37,131 bases of DNA from Caldifarciminota bacterium (GTDB taxonomy: Bacteria > WOR-3 > Hydrothermia > WGAB01): positions 1 through 37,131 of the forward strand of contig WGAB01000223.1 of assembly GCA_015489295.1 (NCBI GenBank), read 5' to 3'. Positions 16,258-24,544 of this stretch are shown piece after piece. Under the pieces are notes generated by a model. It was not told the DNA's origin. It did no database searches and worked only from the letters and a program-made list of their open reading frames with translations. How positions within the stretch are numbered: the first letter of the stretch is position 1; each line of letters starts with the position of its first letter. The position numbers and the translations under genes were made by a program.

Positions 16258-17432
16258 CGCTGTGAAACCATCGGGGTGTGGAGTACCGGCGTAACAAAAA
16301 TCATTAACTCGGTTTTGTCGTTGGTATGCGCCGTGTACGTAAAGAACTTTCCAATCAGGGGGATGGCCGAAAGGAAAGGAATCCCCTTCTTCACCTCACC
16401 GGTTTTGTTCCGGTGAATCCCCCCGATGACCACGGTTTCACCGTTTTTGACCAACAGCTTGGTTTCCACCTCCGAAGAAAGGATGATGGGTTCCCCGGCC
16501 GCCGTCGCTTCCCCGGAAAGGTCACTGAGCTCGGGATGGAGTTCCAGGAAAATCCCGGAGTCCGGTGTGATGTGGGGGGTAACCGTGAGTTTCAGGGCCA
16601 CATCGTAGAACTTGATGACCCGGTTGCCGGCCAGGTCCAGGGTGATGATGGGGATCTTTTTGCCGTCCAGAACCACGGCGGTTTCGTTGTTGCTCACGAT
16701 CACCGAGGGCTCGGAGATGATCTCAGCCTTCTCCTCGTTTTCCAGTGCCGTCAGGATTGCGTCGATGTTGATGCCCGACCGGAGTGTCCCGAACTGGAAA
16801 ATTCCCTGGGGCGTCCCTGCTTGGTTCAGCACCTTAGCCCTCCAATGGTACGGATGGGTCGGATCCACCGAGCCTGCCAGCCAACGAATCCCCAGCTCCT
16901 GGGCCGTTTTCCGATCCACTTTGACAATCCGGGCCTTGATGAGTACCTGCGGGGTTGGCTGGTCGATGCGGTTCAGGATGGCGGCGATCTGCTCGACACG
17001 GTCCTCACTATCGCGGACTACCAGAGAGTTGGTCCGCTTGATGACCTTGACGCTTCCCTGATCACTCAGCAACCCCTCGATGGACGGCTGGACCTCCTCG
17101 GCCTTGGCATACTTGAGATGGAACACCCGGGTGGTTAGCTGGGTCGTGGTCCGGAGTTCCTGGAGCTCCTGCAACGTCATGACCTTGATGAGATCCTCCT
17201 CCTCCAGGGCGGCCAGGCCGTTGGTTTCCAGGAGGGCATAGAGGGCCTCTTTCCAGGGGAGGTTGGTGAACTCGACGGTCACCTTCCCCTGCACCCCCGG
17301 GGTCGTGATGATGTTGGTGTTGGCCACCTTTGCAATGGCCCTGAGAACCGTGTGGATATCGGCGTTTTCCACACTCAGGGTGATGCGGGGCATCTGGGAA
17401 AGAAGCAAGGCTCCCAAAAGCAAAGCTTTCAT
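16254..17432 (-). CDS. pilQ: Type IV pilus secretin PilQ (short form without AMIN domain)
   Basis: 392 residues with a short signal sequence. An STN-like domain (about 18-75, ADIHTVLRAIAKVANTNI) is followed by a secretin N1 domain (about 98-165, FHLKYAKAEEVQPSIEGLL) and the secretin barrel domain (about 175-388). The barrel shows SEPSVIVSNNETAVVLDGK, ETVVIGGIHRNKTGEV and the GIPFLSAIPLIGKFF signature. Typical PilQ proteins carry one or more N-terminal AMIN domains for peptidoglycan; none is present here, and an AMIN domain is instead on the adjacent PilP-like protein. GGGAGG lies 5 nt before the ATG and the gene overlaps its neighbour by 4 nt. It forms the outer-membrane channel for the pilus. 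Confidence 0.93.
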   Translation of the reverse strand: MKALLLGALLLSQMPRITLSVENADIHTVLRAIAKVANTNIITTPGVQGKVTVEFTNLPWKEALYALLETNGLAALEEEDLIKVMTLQELQELRTTTQLTTRVFHLKYAKAEEVQPSIEGLLSDQGSVKVIKRTNSLVVRDSEDRVEQIAAILNRIDQPTPQVLIKARIVKVDRKTAQELGIRWLAGSVDPTHPYHWRAKVLNQAGTPQGIFQFGTLRSGINIDAILTALENEEKAEIISEPSVIVSNNETAVVLDGKKIPIITLDLAGNRVIKFYDVALKLTVTPHITPDSGIFLELHPELSDLSGEATAAGEPIILSSEVETKLLVKNGETVVIGGIHRNKTGEVKKGIPFLSAIPLIGKFFTYTAHTNDKTELMIFVTPVLHTPMVSQR

Positions 17433-18154
17433 GACGACCTCCCTTTCTTCTTACCGCCTTTCAATTCTAACACAATCCTTCGGGGGATTCCCTTGTCCCT
17501 CACGTAAAACACCACACTGCGGGAAGTCACGGCGAGCACGACGCCGTTGAGCACAGGGTCCCCCTTCTTCAAAATGAATCCCGGTTTGTTGGGTTCCTGA
17601 AGGAGCGCATAGCGCTGGCCATTGTCGCTTTCTATGATCCCGACCAACTCTCCCCGAAGGGGATTGAAAAGGGTGTCGCCCCCGGTCTCCTCTTCAAACC
17701 ACGGGGTAAACGGGTCGCGGAGGGACTTTGCCGTAAAGGTGGTAAAGGTTTCGATGCTTCGGGCCGCTCCCCGGGCTGTGCGGAGGGCAAGGACCAGCGT
17801 GTCTCCCTTCCTGTTGACCGTGTAGGGCAGCGAATCGGTGAGGTCTACCACAATTCGAGCAATGCGACGGGGTCGTACCTGAAATTGGGAACCCCGGATG
17901 GCGAGAACACCCCCAGCCTCACGCACCGGGTACCTGCGTTTGGGAAGGCGATAGGTAGCATCCAGAAGGTCGACCACGAGCATTCGGGGGGTTTGATTTT
18001 TCAGGAAGGTCACCCGGTAGTCCGACACCCCGGGCGCATAAATCCGAACCTGAAACACGCCTTCCGCCCATTCGGTGGAGAGGGAGGATACCGTACCGCT
18101 CCACACCGGGGAGGAAAGGAAACCGACAAGAAAGAGCAGGACCGCCTTCCTCAT
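17429..18154 (-). CDS. pilP: AMIN-PilP fusion protein
   Basis: 241 residues with a non-lipoprotein signal peptide (MRKAVLLFLVGFLSSPVWSG). Residues about 22-125 look like an AMIN domain: WAEGVFQVRIYAPGVSDYRV, then PRMLVVDLLDATYRL, then IARIVVDLTDSLPYTV. Residues about 145-232 look like the PilP beta domain: LRDPFTPWF, then LVGIIESDNGQRYALL, then GFILKKGDPVLNGVVLAV. PilP normally is an inner-membrane lipoprotein linking PilN/PilO to PilQ, and AMIN is normally the peptidoglycan-binding part of PilQ. Here the two are joined, matching the AMIN-less PilQ next door. ATGA overlaps join it to pilO and pilQ. Confidence 0.82.
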   Translation of the reverse strand: MRKAVLLFLVGFLSSPVWSGTVSSLSTEWAEGVFQVRIYAPGVSDYRVTFLKNQTPRMLVVDLLDATYRLPKRRYPVREAGGVLAIRGSQFQVRPRRIARIVVDLTDSLPYTVNRKGDTLVLALRTARGAARSIETFTTFTAKSLRDPFTPWFEEETGGDTLFNPLRGELVGIIESDNGQRYALLQEPNKPGFILKKGDPVLNGVVLAVTSRSVVFYVRDKGIPRRIVLELKGGKKKGRSS

Positions 18155-18753
18155 GGTTGACCCCCTTTCTGCGCAACCACCGGGGTGGACGGTGTCGAGG
18201 GTTTCGTGAAGGCATAGGTTTTGAGGATGAACTGAGCGGTGACTGTGTAGATCCCCCGCTCCTCTTCCGGCGTTCCTTCTCCTGCCAGGCTCAGAATCTG
18301 CAGGTTCTCGATGGTGATGAGCCGGGGTGCGTTGGCCAGGAGCGACAGGAATTTCCCGAGTTGATGATAGGTTCCCGTGATTTTCACATCCACCGGGAAC
18401 TCTGTGTAAAACCCCCGCACCACCGGGGGCATGGGCCGGAAGAGCAGGAACTCGATGCCGCTACGAACACCGTAGGCGGAAACCTCGTCTAAGAAGGTGG
18501 TCATGTCCTGGGTCTCAGGCATCAGTGTGAGCTGTTCCTTATAAACCTGCAGGAGGGAATCACGACGGGCTTTGAGGACCTCAAAGTTCTTTACGAGGCG
18601 CCGTTCCCTTTGCACTCGTTCGTAGAGTTGCGCGTACTCCACCTCCAGCTTCTTCTGGGTCTCCCGGGCGGAACGGGAAAGCAGCACATATCCCCCCAGG
18701 AGAACCAGCAGCACCAGCACGGATATCGTGATCCGAGTCCGATCGATGATCAT
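18151..18753 (-). CDS. pilO: Type IV pilus alignment protein PilO
   Basis: 200 residues. A single N-terminal membrane helix (about 9-26) is followed by a coiled coil (about 30-75) and a ferredoxin-like periplasmic domain with the PilO stretches EVSAYGVRSGIEFLLFRPMP and VKITGTYHQLGKFLSLLANAPRLITIENLQI. PilO pairs with PilN and PilP in the inner-membrane alignment complex. The Pro/Thr-rich tail (SKPSTPSTP-type) is an extension. It overlaps the lipoprotein gene upstream and the AMIN-PilP gene downstream by 4 nt each. Confidence 0.92.
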   Translation of the reverse strand: MIIDRTRITISVLVLLVLLGGYVLLSRSARETQKKLEVEYAQLYERVQRERRLVKNFEVLKARRDSLLQVYKEQLTLMPETQDMTTFLDEVSAYGVRSGIEFLLFRPMPPVVRGFYTEFPVDVKITGTYHQLGKFLSLLANAPRLITIENLQILSLAGEGTPEEERGIYTVTAQFILKTYAFTKPSTPSTPVVAQKGGQP

Positions 18754-19205
18754 TCGAACATCCCCAGGTATACGGCCGGTAGCCGATACACGCCACCCAC
18801 GTGCACGCTTACGCCCGTATAGCGAAAGCTTCTCCCGCGGTAGTTGTAATACACGGAAACGTCGGCAATGTCATGATAGCTGACCGATGTGTCGGTGGCT
18901 TCGTACGTGAGGAAGACCTTTATGGAAAAGTAACCGGTGCTGTCGGTAAAGGTCATGAGATCGGGGCCCTGGTAAGGGTTCTGGGAGTTCTCGTCGCTCT
19001 CGACAATAACCTCCACGCCGGGAACCCCGCGGGTCATGCTGGCGTCGGCGTAAACGTACCCCTCGACGATGGCATAAGACCCGGAATCTTCCAGCAATCC
19101 TTGACAGGAGAGGGTAAGAAGCGAAGCCAGCAAAGCAAAACCGAGGAGCCCTTTACCCCCGTTTCGGGAAAACCACGATCTCAAATCCAGCCACCGGGTT
19201 GTCAT
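18750..19205 (-). CDS. Small lipoprotein with carboxypeptidase-regulatory-like fold, inserted between pilN and pilO
   Basis: 151 residues. A hydrophobic signal ends in a lipobox (SLLTLSCQ, Cys near 34). The mature part has the look of a CarboxypepD-regulatory/transthyretin-like beta domain: IVEGYVYADASMTRGVPGVEV, then FTDSTGYFSIKV, then YYNYRGRSFRYTGVSV. GGAGG lies 6 nt before ATG 19205, inside the pilM-pilN gene, so the two overlap by 53 nt in different frames. Its place in the alignment-complex operon, where PilN and PilO genes are normally adjacent, suggests an accessory subunit. Because the PilP here is not a lipoprotein, this one might provide the lipid anchor (inference). Confidence 0.78.
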   Translation of the reverse strand: MTTRWLDLRSWFSRNGGKGLLGFALLASLLTLSCQGLLEDSGSYAIVEGYVYADASMTRGVPGVEVIVESDENSQNPYQGPDLMTFTDSTGYFSIKVFLTYEATDTSVSYHDIADVSVYYNYRGRSFRYTGVSVHVGGVYRLPAVYLGMFE

Positions 19206-20724
19206 CGATGACCTCCTTTTTGATGTGAATCAAGCGAACATCGGAGAAAAATCCCGAGTTCCTCAAAATTTTGAGGAAGTTGGCCACGGCTACACTGGAC
19301 GGAGCGTAGCCGCTGAGTTTGAAGTTCCCCGTAGGTATGGTATCGGCCTGCACCTCTTCCACCGAGGAGAGCCACACATCCCAGGGGAGAAGGGCACTGA
19401 GTTTGTCTAAGAAATCCACATACCGGTAACGTGTCTGCAGGAGGCGCTGGATGACCTCGCTCCGTTGCCGGATGATTTTTTCTTTTTCTAAGATTTCCCC
19501 GACAGCCGACTGTTTGGCTTTGAGCACCTGCTCTTCTGCCTGAAGCTCCGCGATCTTTGCCCTCAAAGAGGAGATCCTGCTCTGATCCCGGATGGCCAAA
19601 ACCGCCACCAGAAGAATTCCGAGGATGGCCGTATACAGCGGCAAAGCGATCTTGGGATACAGGGGCTCCTCTTCCACCGGACGCTCCTCCGGCGGAAGGA
19701 GGTTGATTCCTGCAGTGTCTAAACCCGCTTCGGCCAGTCCGTAGGCCAGGGCAAACAGGGGGCCACTGTTGGCGTGGACCTGGACCAATTCTTGAAGGGG
19801 ATTCAGCACCTGGACCCGCACGCCGAAGCGGTCGCGGAGGGCTTCGGCGAGCCCCACGATTCGAGCGCCGCCTCCTGCCAGGTAAAACGTCCGAGGCTTG
19901 GTGCGCTCTTCGGGCCAGAAGAACCCGAAGATTCGTTCCATCTGGTCCAGGAAGTCGGAAGTTTCCAATCGGATGACCTCCTGGGCCGAAAGGTCCGGGA
20001 TCTCGGCCTGGCCCAGCAGGATTTTTTCACCGTTCTCGTAAGAGAACCCCAGTTCTCTACGCAGCGTTTCCAGAAAGTTCCGGATGCCGATGTTGATGTC
20101 CCGGGAGTTGACCACCACCCCCTTCTGGATAAAGAAGAGATCGGTGAAGGCGTAGCCGATATCGAGGACCAGCACTGTCTTCTCTTTTCTCAATCCCTGC
20201 AGGGTATACTGCCAGGCCAGACTTTCCGGAATGATTTTGACGGGATTGAGGCCGGCCGAACGGGCGAGATCCATCTGGGAGTAAATCATGTCCTGTCGCG
20301 CTGCCACAATGAGGACATCCCATTCCTCCTCGCTTTCCTCCAGGATCTGGTAATCCCAGATCACGTCGGAAAGGCTGAAGGGAATGCTTTGCCGCGTGGC
20401 CCGCTCGATCAGTTCATCCCGAGATTCCCGGCCCTTCTGAACCTTGATCCGTCGCAGGATCACCCCGCGCGCCACCGAAAGGGTGATGTCCCGGCCCTCT
20501 ATGCCGCTCCGGGCAGCTGCTTCCCGAAGAGACTCAATCACGCCGATACGGTCGAGGATTTCCCGCTCAACGATGGCCTGTTCAGGGATCTCCTGGAGGT
20601 GATGGGTCAGGATCTTCCGCTCGTTCTCCCGACCCCGCTCCACCTCCAGGATTTTGATCAATCGCGAACCGACATCCAGTCCGATAGACTGGGCCGGTTT
20701 CCCTCCCAAGAGTCCCTTGAGCAT
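19153..20724 (-). CDS. pilMN: PilM-PilN fusion protein
   Basis: 523 residues. Residues 1-335 are PilM, the actin-like cytoplasmic ATPase of the T4P base: SIGLDVGSRLIKILEVERG (phosphate 1), VLVLDIGYAFTDLFFI (phosphate 2) and YLAGGGARIVGLAEAL (adenosine). Residues 340-523 are PilN: the conserved INLLPPEERP motif (340-349), a membrane helix (about 358-378), a coiled coil (380-430) and the ferredoxin-like periplasmic domain. In other bacteria the PilN INLLP peptide docks non-covalently into PilM; here it directly follows PilM on one chain. AGGAG lies 7 nt before the ATG. No frameshift or stop interrupts the junction. Confidence 0.92.
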   Translation of the reverse strand: MLKGLLGGKPAQSIGLDVGSRLIKILEVERGRENERKILTHHLQEIPEQAIVEREILDRIGVIESLREAAARSGIEGRDITLSVARGVILRRIKVQKGRESRDELIERATRQSIPFSLSDVIWDYQILEESEEEWDVLIVAARQDMIYSQMDLARSAGLNPVKIIPESLAWQYTLQGLRKEKTVLVLDIGYAFTDLFFIQKGVVVNSRDINIGIRNFLETLRRELGFSYENGEKILLGQAEIPDLSAQEVIRLETSDFLDQMERIFGFFWPEERTKPRTFYLAGGGARIVGLAEALRDRFGVRVQVLNPLQELVQVHANSGPLFALAYGLAEAGLDTAGINLLPPEERPVEEEPLYPKIALPLYTAILGILLVAVLAIRDQSRISSLRAKIAELQAEEQVLKAKQSAVGEILEKEKIIRQRSEVIQRLLQTRYRYVDFLDKLSALLPWDVWLSSVEEVQADTIPTGNFKLSGYAPSSVAVANFLKILRNSGFFSDVRLIHIKKEVIDDNPVAGFEIVVFPKRG

Positions 20725-20728
20725 AAAA

Positions 20729-22252
20729 TTACTCCTTGTTGACGGTTACGGTCAGGACCGAGAGGCTATCTTTTTGCTCTTTTTCGATCTCAACGGTGCG
20801 GTTTTCAAAAACTTCCTGGACGGTTGAGGCATCGACCATAAGGGTTATGGGCTTGGCCTTGTATTGAATTTGGTAATGGGTGGGGGTTTCGAGGATACGC
20901 ATTTGGAGCTCGTCCCCTTCCTCCAGGGCTTGGAGAATCTTGCGGGTCAGCTGTTCCATGCCGTCGATGAACCATTCGGGTAAGGAAAGGGCAGGATTAA
21001 CAAAGACTTTTAGGCTCCCGCCCCGCTTCGATGCCTCCTTTTTGAGGGATTTGATCCGGATGAGGAGGGTTGATCTGGGGCGCTGCTTCAGGAATTTCAG
21101 GAACTCTAAAATCCGTTCGTAACCGACTTTCCCGGAACGAATGGATTCAAGGTATTCCTTAAACTTCTCGTCAAACGCCAAATCTTCAGGCAATCCTGTC
21201 TCGGCCAAGGAAGGTTCCTGGGCTCCAGGCCCGGGAACCGGGTTCTGGGCCGTTTCTGTTTTAGATTCCCGGGGAGAGGTTTCCACCAGAATGCTCTCGA
21301 TCTCCTCTTCCTCCTGGAGCTCAGGAAGGTAATGGCGTTCAAATTTTTCGAGCCGTCGCACGATGCGCCGATGCACACCGGCCTCACGTAAGTCCCGGGC
21401 CGTTGTCACCAGCACATGGCCCCCTTCGGTGAGATACCAATCTAAGAAGTCCGCAAAGCGCTCCGCGTCCTTCAATCCCTCGGCGTCGTCGACCAAAAGA
21501 TACCGGTGGTCCGAGAAAAACTCCCGCAGCTGAGGGTATAAACCAACTTCTTCAATCTCTAAGAACAGATCGCGGAGCAGGCTTCCGGTGGTCATCAATA
21601 CCCCGGCTTCGGACAAATTTAAAAGAATCCGGTTGGCGATGGCATGGATGAGATAGGTCTTTCCGCTCCCCGGCCCCCCGATGATCTGGAGACCGTGCCC
21701 GGAGGTGCGGAGAAATTCCTCGATCTTGTCCAGAAGGATGGCGTTTTCTTCAGACTGGGCATCGATGGACTCCAGGGTTTTCTCGGGGTCAGGACGCACA
21801 AAGAATACATCAAAGTACCGGGGAGGCTCCAGTTTCCCATAGTAGCTGAGGATGGCACTCTTTACCTCGCTGAGTTTTGCTGCCAGGGGGATGATCTCCA
21901 GATCGGAAACGTAGGAAATTTCCTTGAGTGCCCGGCGATTCAAGGGGTTCGCCATGGCAACGATCAGGCTCTTTTTGGTTCGTTTGATGGGAATAAGGAA
22001 GTACCGGGCCGCGATCCTGTAGGGGATGTAGTAAATGGCGTCGGGATCGATATCAATCTCCCGGAGACGAACCACATGAAGCCCCAGGATTTTGGAGAAG
22101 AAGTCCAGGAGGTCTTCCTCTTTGAGATACCCCAGTTCCACCAGGTGCTGGAGCAGAGACCCCCCGTGCTTCCACTGTCGGTCGGCCGCCCGTTTGATTT
22201 CGTCTTTGGTGAGAAGCCCGCTTTCTCGAAGCCGTTCGATGAGTCCTTGCAT
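20729..22252 (-). CDS. MshEN-domain plus DnaA-like AAA+ ATPase fusion
   Basis: 507 residues. The N-terminus (about 1-140) is a GspE/MshE N-terminal domain: GGSLLQHLVELGYLKEEDLL, then FFSKILGLHV and IVAMANPLNRRALKEI. Some members of this domain bind c-di-GMP. Residues about 165-320 are a DnaA/Hda-like AAA+ ATPase: Walker A GGPGSGKT at 192-199, Walker B YLLVDDAE at 251-258, a VLVTTARDLRE segment at the sensor-1 position, and a RRIVRRLEKFERHYLPELQ segment like the DnaA 'RL' region. After an acidic linker, residues about 355-507 form an unrecognised alpha/beta domain. There is no GspE ATPase motor, so it is not PilB. I do not know a named family with this layout. It precedes pilM-pilN by 4 nt. 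Confidence 0.82.
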   Translation of the reverse strand: MQGLIERLRESGLLTKDEIKRAADRQWKHGGSLLQHLVELGYLKEEDLLDFFSKILGLHVVRLREIDIDPDAIYYIPYRIAARYFLIPIKRTKKSLIVAMANPLNRRALKEISYVSDLEIIPLAAKLSEVKSAILSYYGKLEPPRYFDVFFVRPDPEKTLESIDAQSEENAILLDKIEEFLRTSGHGLQIIGGPGSGKTYLIHAIANRILLNLSEAGVLMTTGSLLRDLFLEIEEVGLYPQLREFFSDHRYLLVDDAEGLKDAERFADFLDWYLTEGGHVLVTTARDLREAGVHRRIVRRLEKFERHYLPELQEEEEIESILVETSPRESKTETAQNPVPGPGAQEPSLAETGLPEDLAFDEKFKEYLESIRSGKVGYERILEFLKFLKQRPRSTLLIRIKSLKKEASKRGGSLKVFVNPALSLPEWFIDGMEQLTRKILQALEEGDELQMRILETPTHYQIQYKAKPITLMVDASTVQEVFENRTVEIEKEQKDSLSVLTVTVNKE

Positions 22253-22254
22253 GG

Positions 22255-23292
22255 CTACGGTTTTCTCCGCCGGTTTTTGGTTTTTACACCAGTTTTGCTT
22301 CGGACTCCTCGTCCACTCAGCGCCTCCAGACGACGCTTGACATCCATGAAGTTCATGTCTTTAAAAAGGATTTCCCGATAGATTCGGGTTGCCTCATCCC
22401 GTTCTCCCAGGGCCTCATAGGTCCGGGCGATCCAGTACTGAAACATGAGCTTTTCCCTGCCTACGGCCTTGGTGACACCCTCCTCAAAGGCCCGCAGGGC
22501 CAGATCGGCTTCCCCTGCCCGCAAAAAGGCCTTGCCCAGCATCAACAGGGCTTCCAGATCCTCCGGATGCTCGCTCAGGTAGTTCTGGTATTCCAGGATG
22601 GCTGAGCGATACAACCCCATATCGAACAGGGCATGAGCCCGGCTCAGTGAGGGACGGTTGGAAGCCTCCACCCCCTGCGTCAAGATCTGGTCGATTTCGT
22701 GAAGGAGATAAAGAAAGTCTGGATCGTAGGGGAGTTTGGTGTCAGTTCCGACCTCCTGAGCTTTGACCTCCTCCTGAGGAGAAAGGCCAGTGAGAATTTC
22801 TTGATCCTGAATTTCAAAGGCCTGCAGCAGGCTTTGAATTTCTTGCTGGAGCACTTCGTTGCCCTGCCGGGCCATGTCGCGAAGGATCGAGAGCACTTCT
22901 TCAAGGTAATGCGGATGCTCCTTGAGGCCCTTCTCAAAAGCCTTACGGATGTACTCTAAGGCCTCCCGGTAAATGCCCTGGTGATGCGCCACCCTGGCCT
23001 GGGCCACCAGCGCAAACAGGTCCTCCGGCTCCAGCCGCAGGAGCTTGCGAATCACGGCCGAGGCAGAGTTGTACATCTCCTCCCCCAGGAATCCCTCGAT
23101 GGCAAAGCGGTAGTTCTGTATCGCCTCCTTCGTGTTCCCTGCGCGCAGATAAAGATCCCCCACGATATTAAACACGTTGGGATCCTTCTCCTCCTTCAAA
23201 ATGGTCTCATACAACTCTATGGCCCGAGCCCAATCTCCACGAGCCATAGACTGGAGGGCTTCGCGCTCAATCTGATATCTCTTAGCCACCAT
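22255..23292 (-). CDS. TPR repeat protein
   Basis: 345 residues, no signal peptide. TPR repeats cover about 1-135 (GDWARAIELYETILKEEKDP, then AGNTKEAIQNYRFAI) and about 215-325 (GLYRSAILEYQNYLSEHPED, AGEADLALRAFEEGV, GERDEATRIYREIL), with an acidic/Gln-rich linker between. The C-terminus is a strongly basic tail (about 327-345). It is probably cytoplasmic and a scaffold. It lies 1 nt after pilD and 2 nt before the MshEN-AAA+ gene, so it may be the partner of that ATPase or of PilM (inference from position). Confidence 0.85.
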   Translation of the reverse strand: MVAKRYQIEREALQSMARGDWARAIELYETILKEEKDPNVFNIVGDLYLRAGNTKEAIQNYRFAIEGFLGEEMYNSASAVIRKLLRLEPEDLFALVAQARVAHHQGIYREALEYIRKAFEKGLKEHPHYLEEVLSILRDMARQGNEVLQQEIQSLLQAFEIQDQEILTGLSPQEEVKAQEVGTDTKLPYDPDFLYLLHEIDQILTQGVEASNRPSLSRAHALFDMGLYRSAILEYQNYLSEHPEDLEALLMLGKAFLRAGEADLALRAFEEGVTKAVGREKLMFQYWIARTYEALGERDEATRIYREILFKDMNFMDVKRRLEALSGRGVRSKTGVKTKNRRRKP

Positions 23293-23293
23293 G

Positions 23294-24049
23294 CTACATT
23301 ATGCCTTGGGGTAGGAGGATTGTCAACAGCAAGGCGCCACTCAGAAAAGGGCCGAAGGGGATGCCAACCCGTAGGGTGCGGCGGCGCCAGGCGACGATCA
23401 ATCCCCCCAGGGTACCCAAAAGGGAAGCCAGGAACAGGATAACCGGCACGGCAAAGGGACCGCCCCATATGCCGATGGCCGCCAGGTACTTCACATCGCC
23501 GAGACCGAAGGCATCGGGACCGTATACCCAGGTTGCCAGCAGGTAGATCAACCCTCCCAGGAGGAACCCCACGACCCCACCCAAAAGCCCGTAGATCCAT
23601 GCGTGGCGAAGGAATTGGTACCCGAGCCCCAGAAGTCCCAGGCTCAGAGTGAGGGGATCCGGAAGCCGATGGTGCTCCAGATCAATAAGGCTCAGGGCCA
23701 GGATCAGGCTGGCCAGGGCCCAGTAGAAAAGGAGAAACACCTGGAACCCAAAGCGCCACGCCAGGCCCAGGTAGAGCAGGGCGTTGGCGGCCTCCACCAG
23801 GGGATAGCGGAGCGGGATCCGGGCCCCGCAGTAACGACACCGCCCCCGGAGGATCAGGTAGGAAAGCAGAGGAATATTGTCCTTCCACGCCAGGCGATGT
23901 CCGCATACCGGGCAGTGGGACGGGGGCCACACGATGGAAAGCCCCCGGGGAATCCGATAGATGAGGACATTTACGAAGCTCCCCACAGCCAAACCCACGA
24001 GAAGGGTGAAGAGATAGGCCATTGGAAGGAGTTCTGGATCAGCGTTCAT
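23294..24049 (-). CDS. pilD: Prepilin peptidase PilD (GspO family)
   Basis: 251 residues, polytopic. The N-terminal zinc-binding cysteines are present as CPVC (46-49) and CRYC (71-74). The catalytic aspartates are in IDLEHHRLPD (Asp123) and FGLGDVK (Asp185). This family cleaves the leader peptide of prepilins after Gly and N-methylates the new N-terminus. Substrates in this window would be PilA, the second pilin and the PilV/W/X-like proteins. Its start overlaps the second pilin gene by 4 nt. Confidence 0.95.
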   Translation of the reverse strand: MNADPELLPMAYLFTLLVGLAVGSFVNVLIYRIPRGLSIVWPPSHCPVCGHRLAWKDNIPLLSYLILRGRCRYCGARIPLRYPLVEAANALLYLGLAWRFGFQVFLLFYWALASLILALSLIDLEHHRLPDPLTLSLGLLGLGYQFLRHAWIYGLLGGVVGFLLGGLIYLLATWVYGPDAFGLGDVKYLAAIGIWGGPFAVPVILFLASLLGTLGGLIVAWRRRTLRVGIPFGPFLSGALLLTILLPQGIM

Positions 24050-24471
24050 TCCACAACTTCAATGCCATCCTGGGACGCGTGGATCCAGGTGCCTTTGGTG
24101 TCTTTGGCCTTGACCCGGATGAAATAGGTATCTCCGTCGCTGGTATAAGTGAAAGAAGACAGATCGAATTCAGGAGTGTCGGGAAGACTCATGTAGGGAT
24201 GGCCGAAGGGGTCTTTAAGGAGGGCCTTGAGGGAATAATAATTGGCATGGTCTAAACGAGGGAAATAGCCGTTTTCTGCCTGATACAAGGAGAGCGCCCG
24301 GCGCACGTAGTGCAATTCATCCACGGCCGCAGTGATCCGGGCGCGATCCGTCGCTCGGGTGAATCGGGGAATCGAAATCAGGGCAACGATGCTGATGATG
24401 AGGATCACGATAAAAACTTCCACGAGGGTCATGCCCTCCTCGGCAGACTTCAAGGACGGTCTCGACCTCAT
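24046..24471 (-). CDS. Second type IV pilin (GspG-like)
   Basis: 141 residues. A 13-residue leader ends in EEG, followed by MTLVEVFIVILIISIVALIS; Glu is at mature +5 and Met at +1. The globular part keeps the pilin order RARITAAVDELHYVRRALSLY, ENGYFPRLD and a KDPFGHPY motif reminiscent of GspG pseudopilins. It is a paralogue of PilA (24604-25026), sharing the helix-to-loop sequence, and lies downstream of it after a stable hairpin. It could be a minor pilin made at a lower level, or an alternative major subunit. It overlaps pilD by 4 nt. Confidence 0.9.
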   Translation of the reverse strand: MRSRPSLKSAEEGMTLVEVFIVILIISIVALISIPRFTRATDRARITAAVDELHYVRRALSLYQAENGYFPRLDHANYYSLKALLKDPFGHPYMSLPDTPEFDLSSFTYTSDGDTYFIRVKAKDTKGTWIHASQDGIEVVE

Positions 24472-24544
24472 CGATAAGGTCCCCCTTTTTACGAGTAAAT
24501 ACCTTTCAACAACCTACTGGATGCCTTTGGCCTTTGCAATAATA

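Noticed and set aside
24472..24544. Possible sigma-70 promoter before the second pilin (TTGCAA, 17 nt, TAGGTT)
   Set aside because: Both hexamers match poorly and the spacing could be chance; not strong enough to list.
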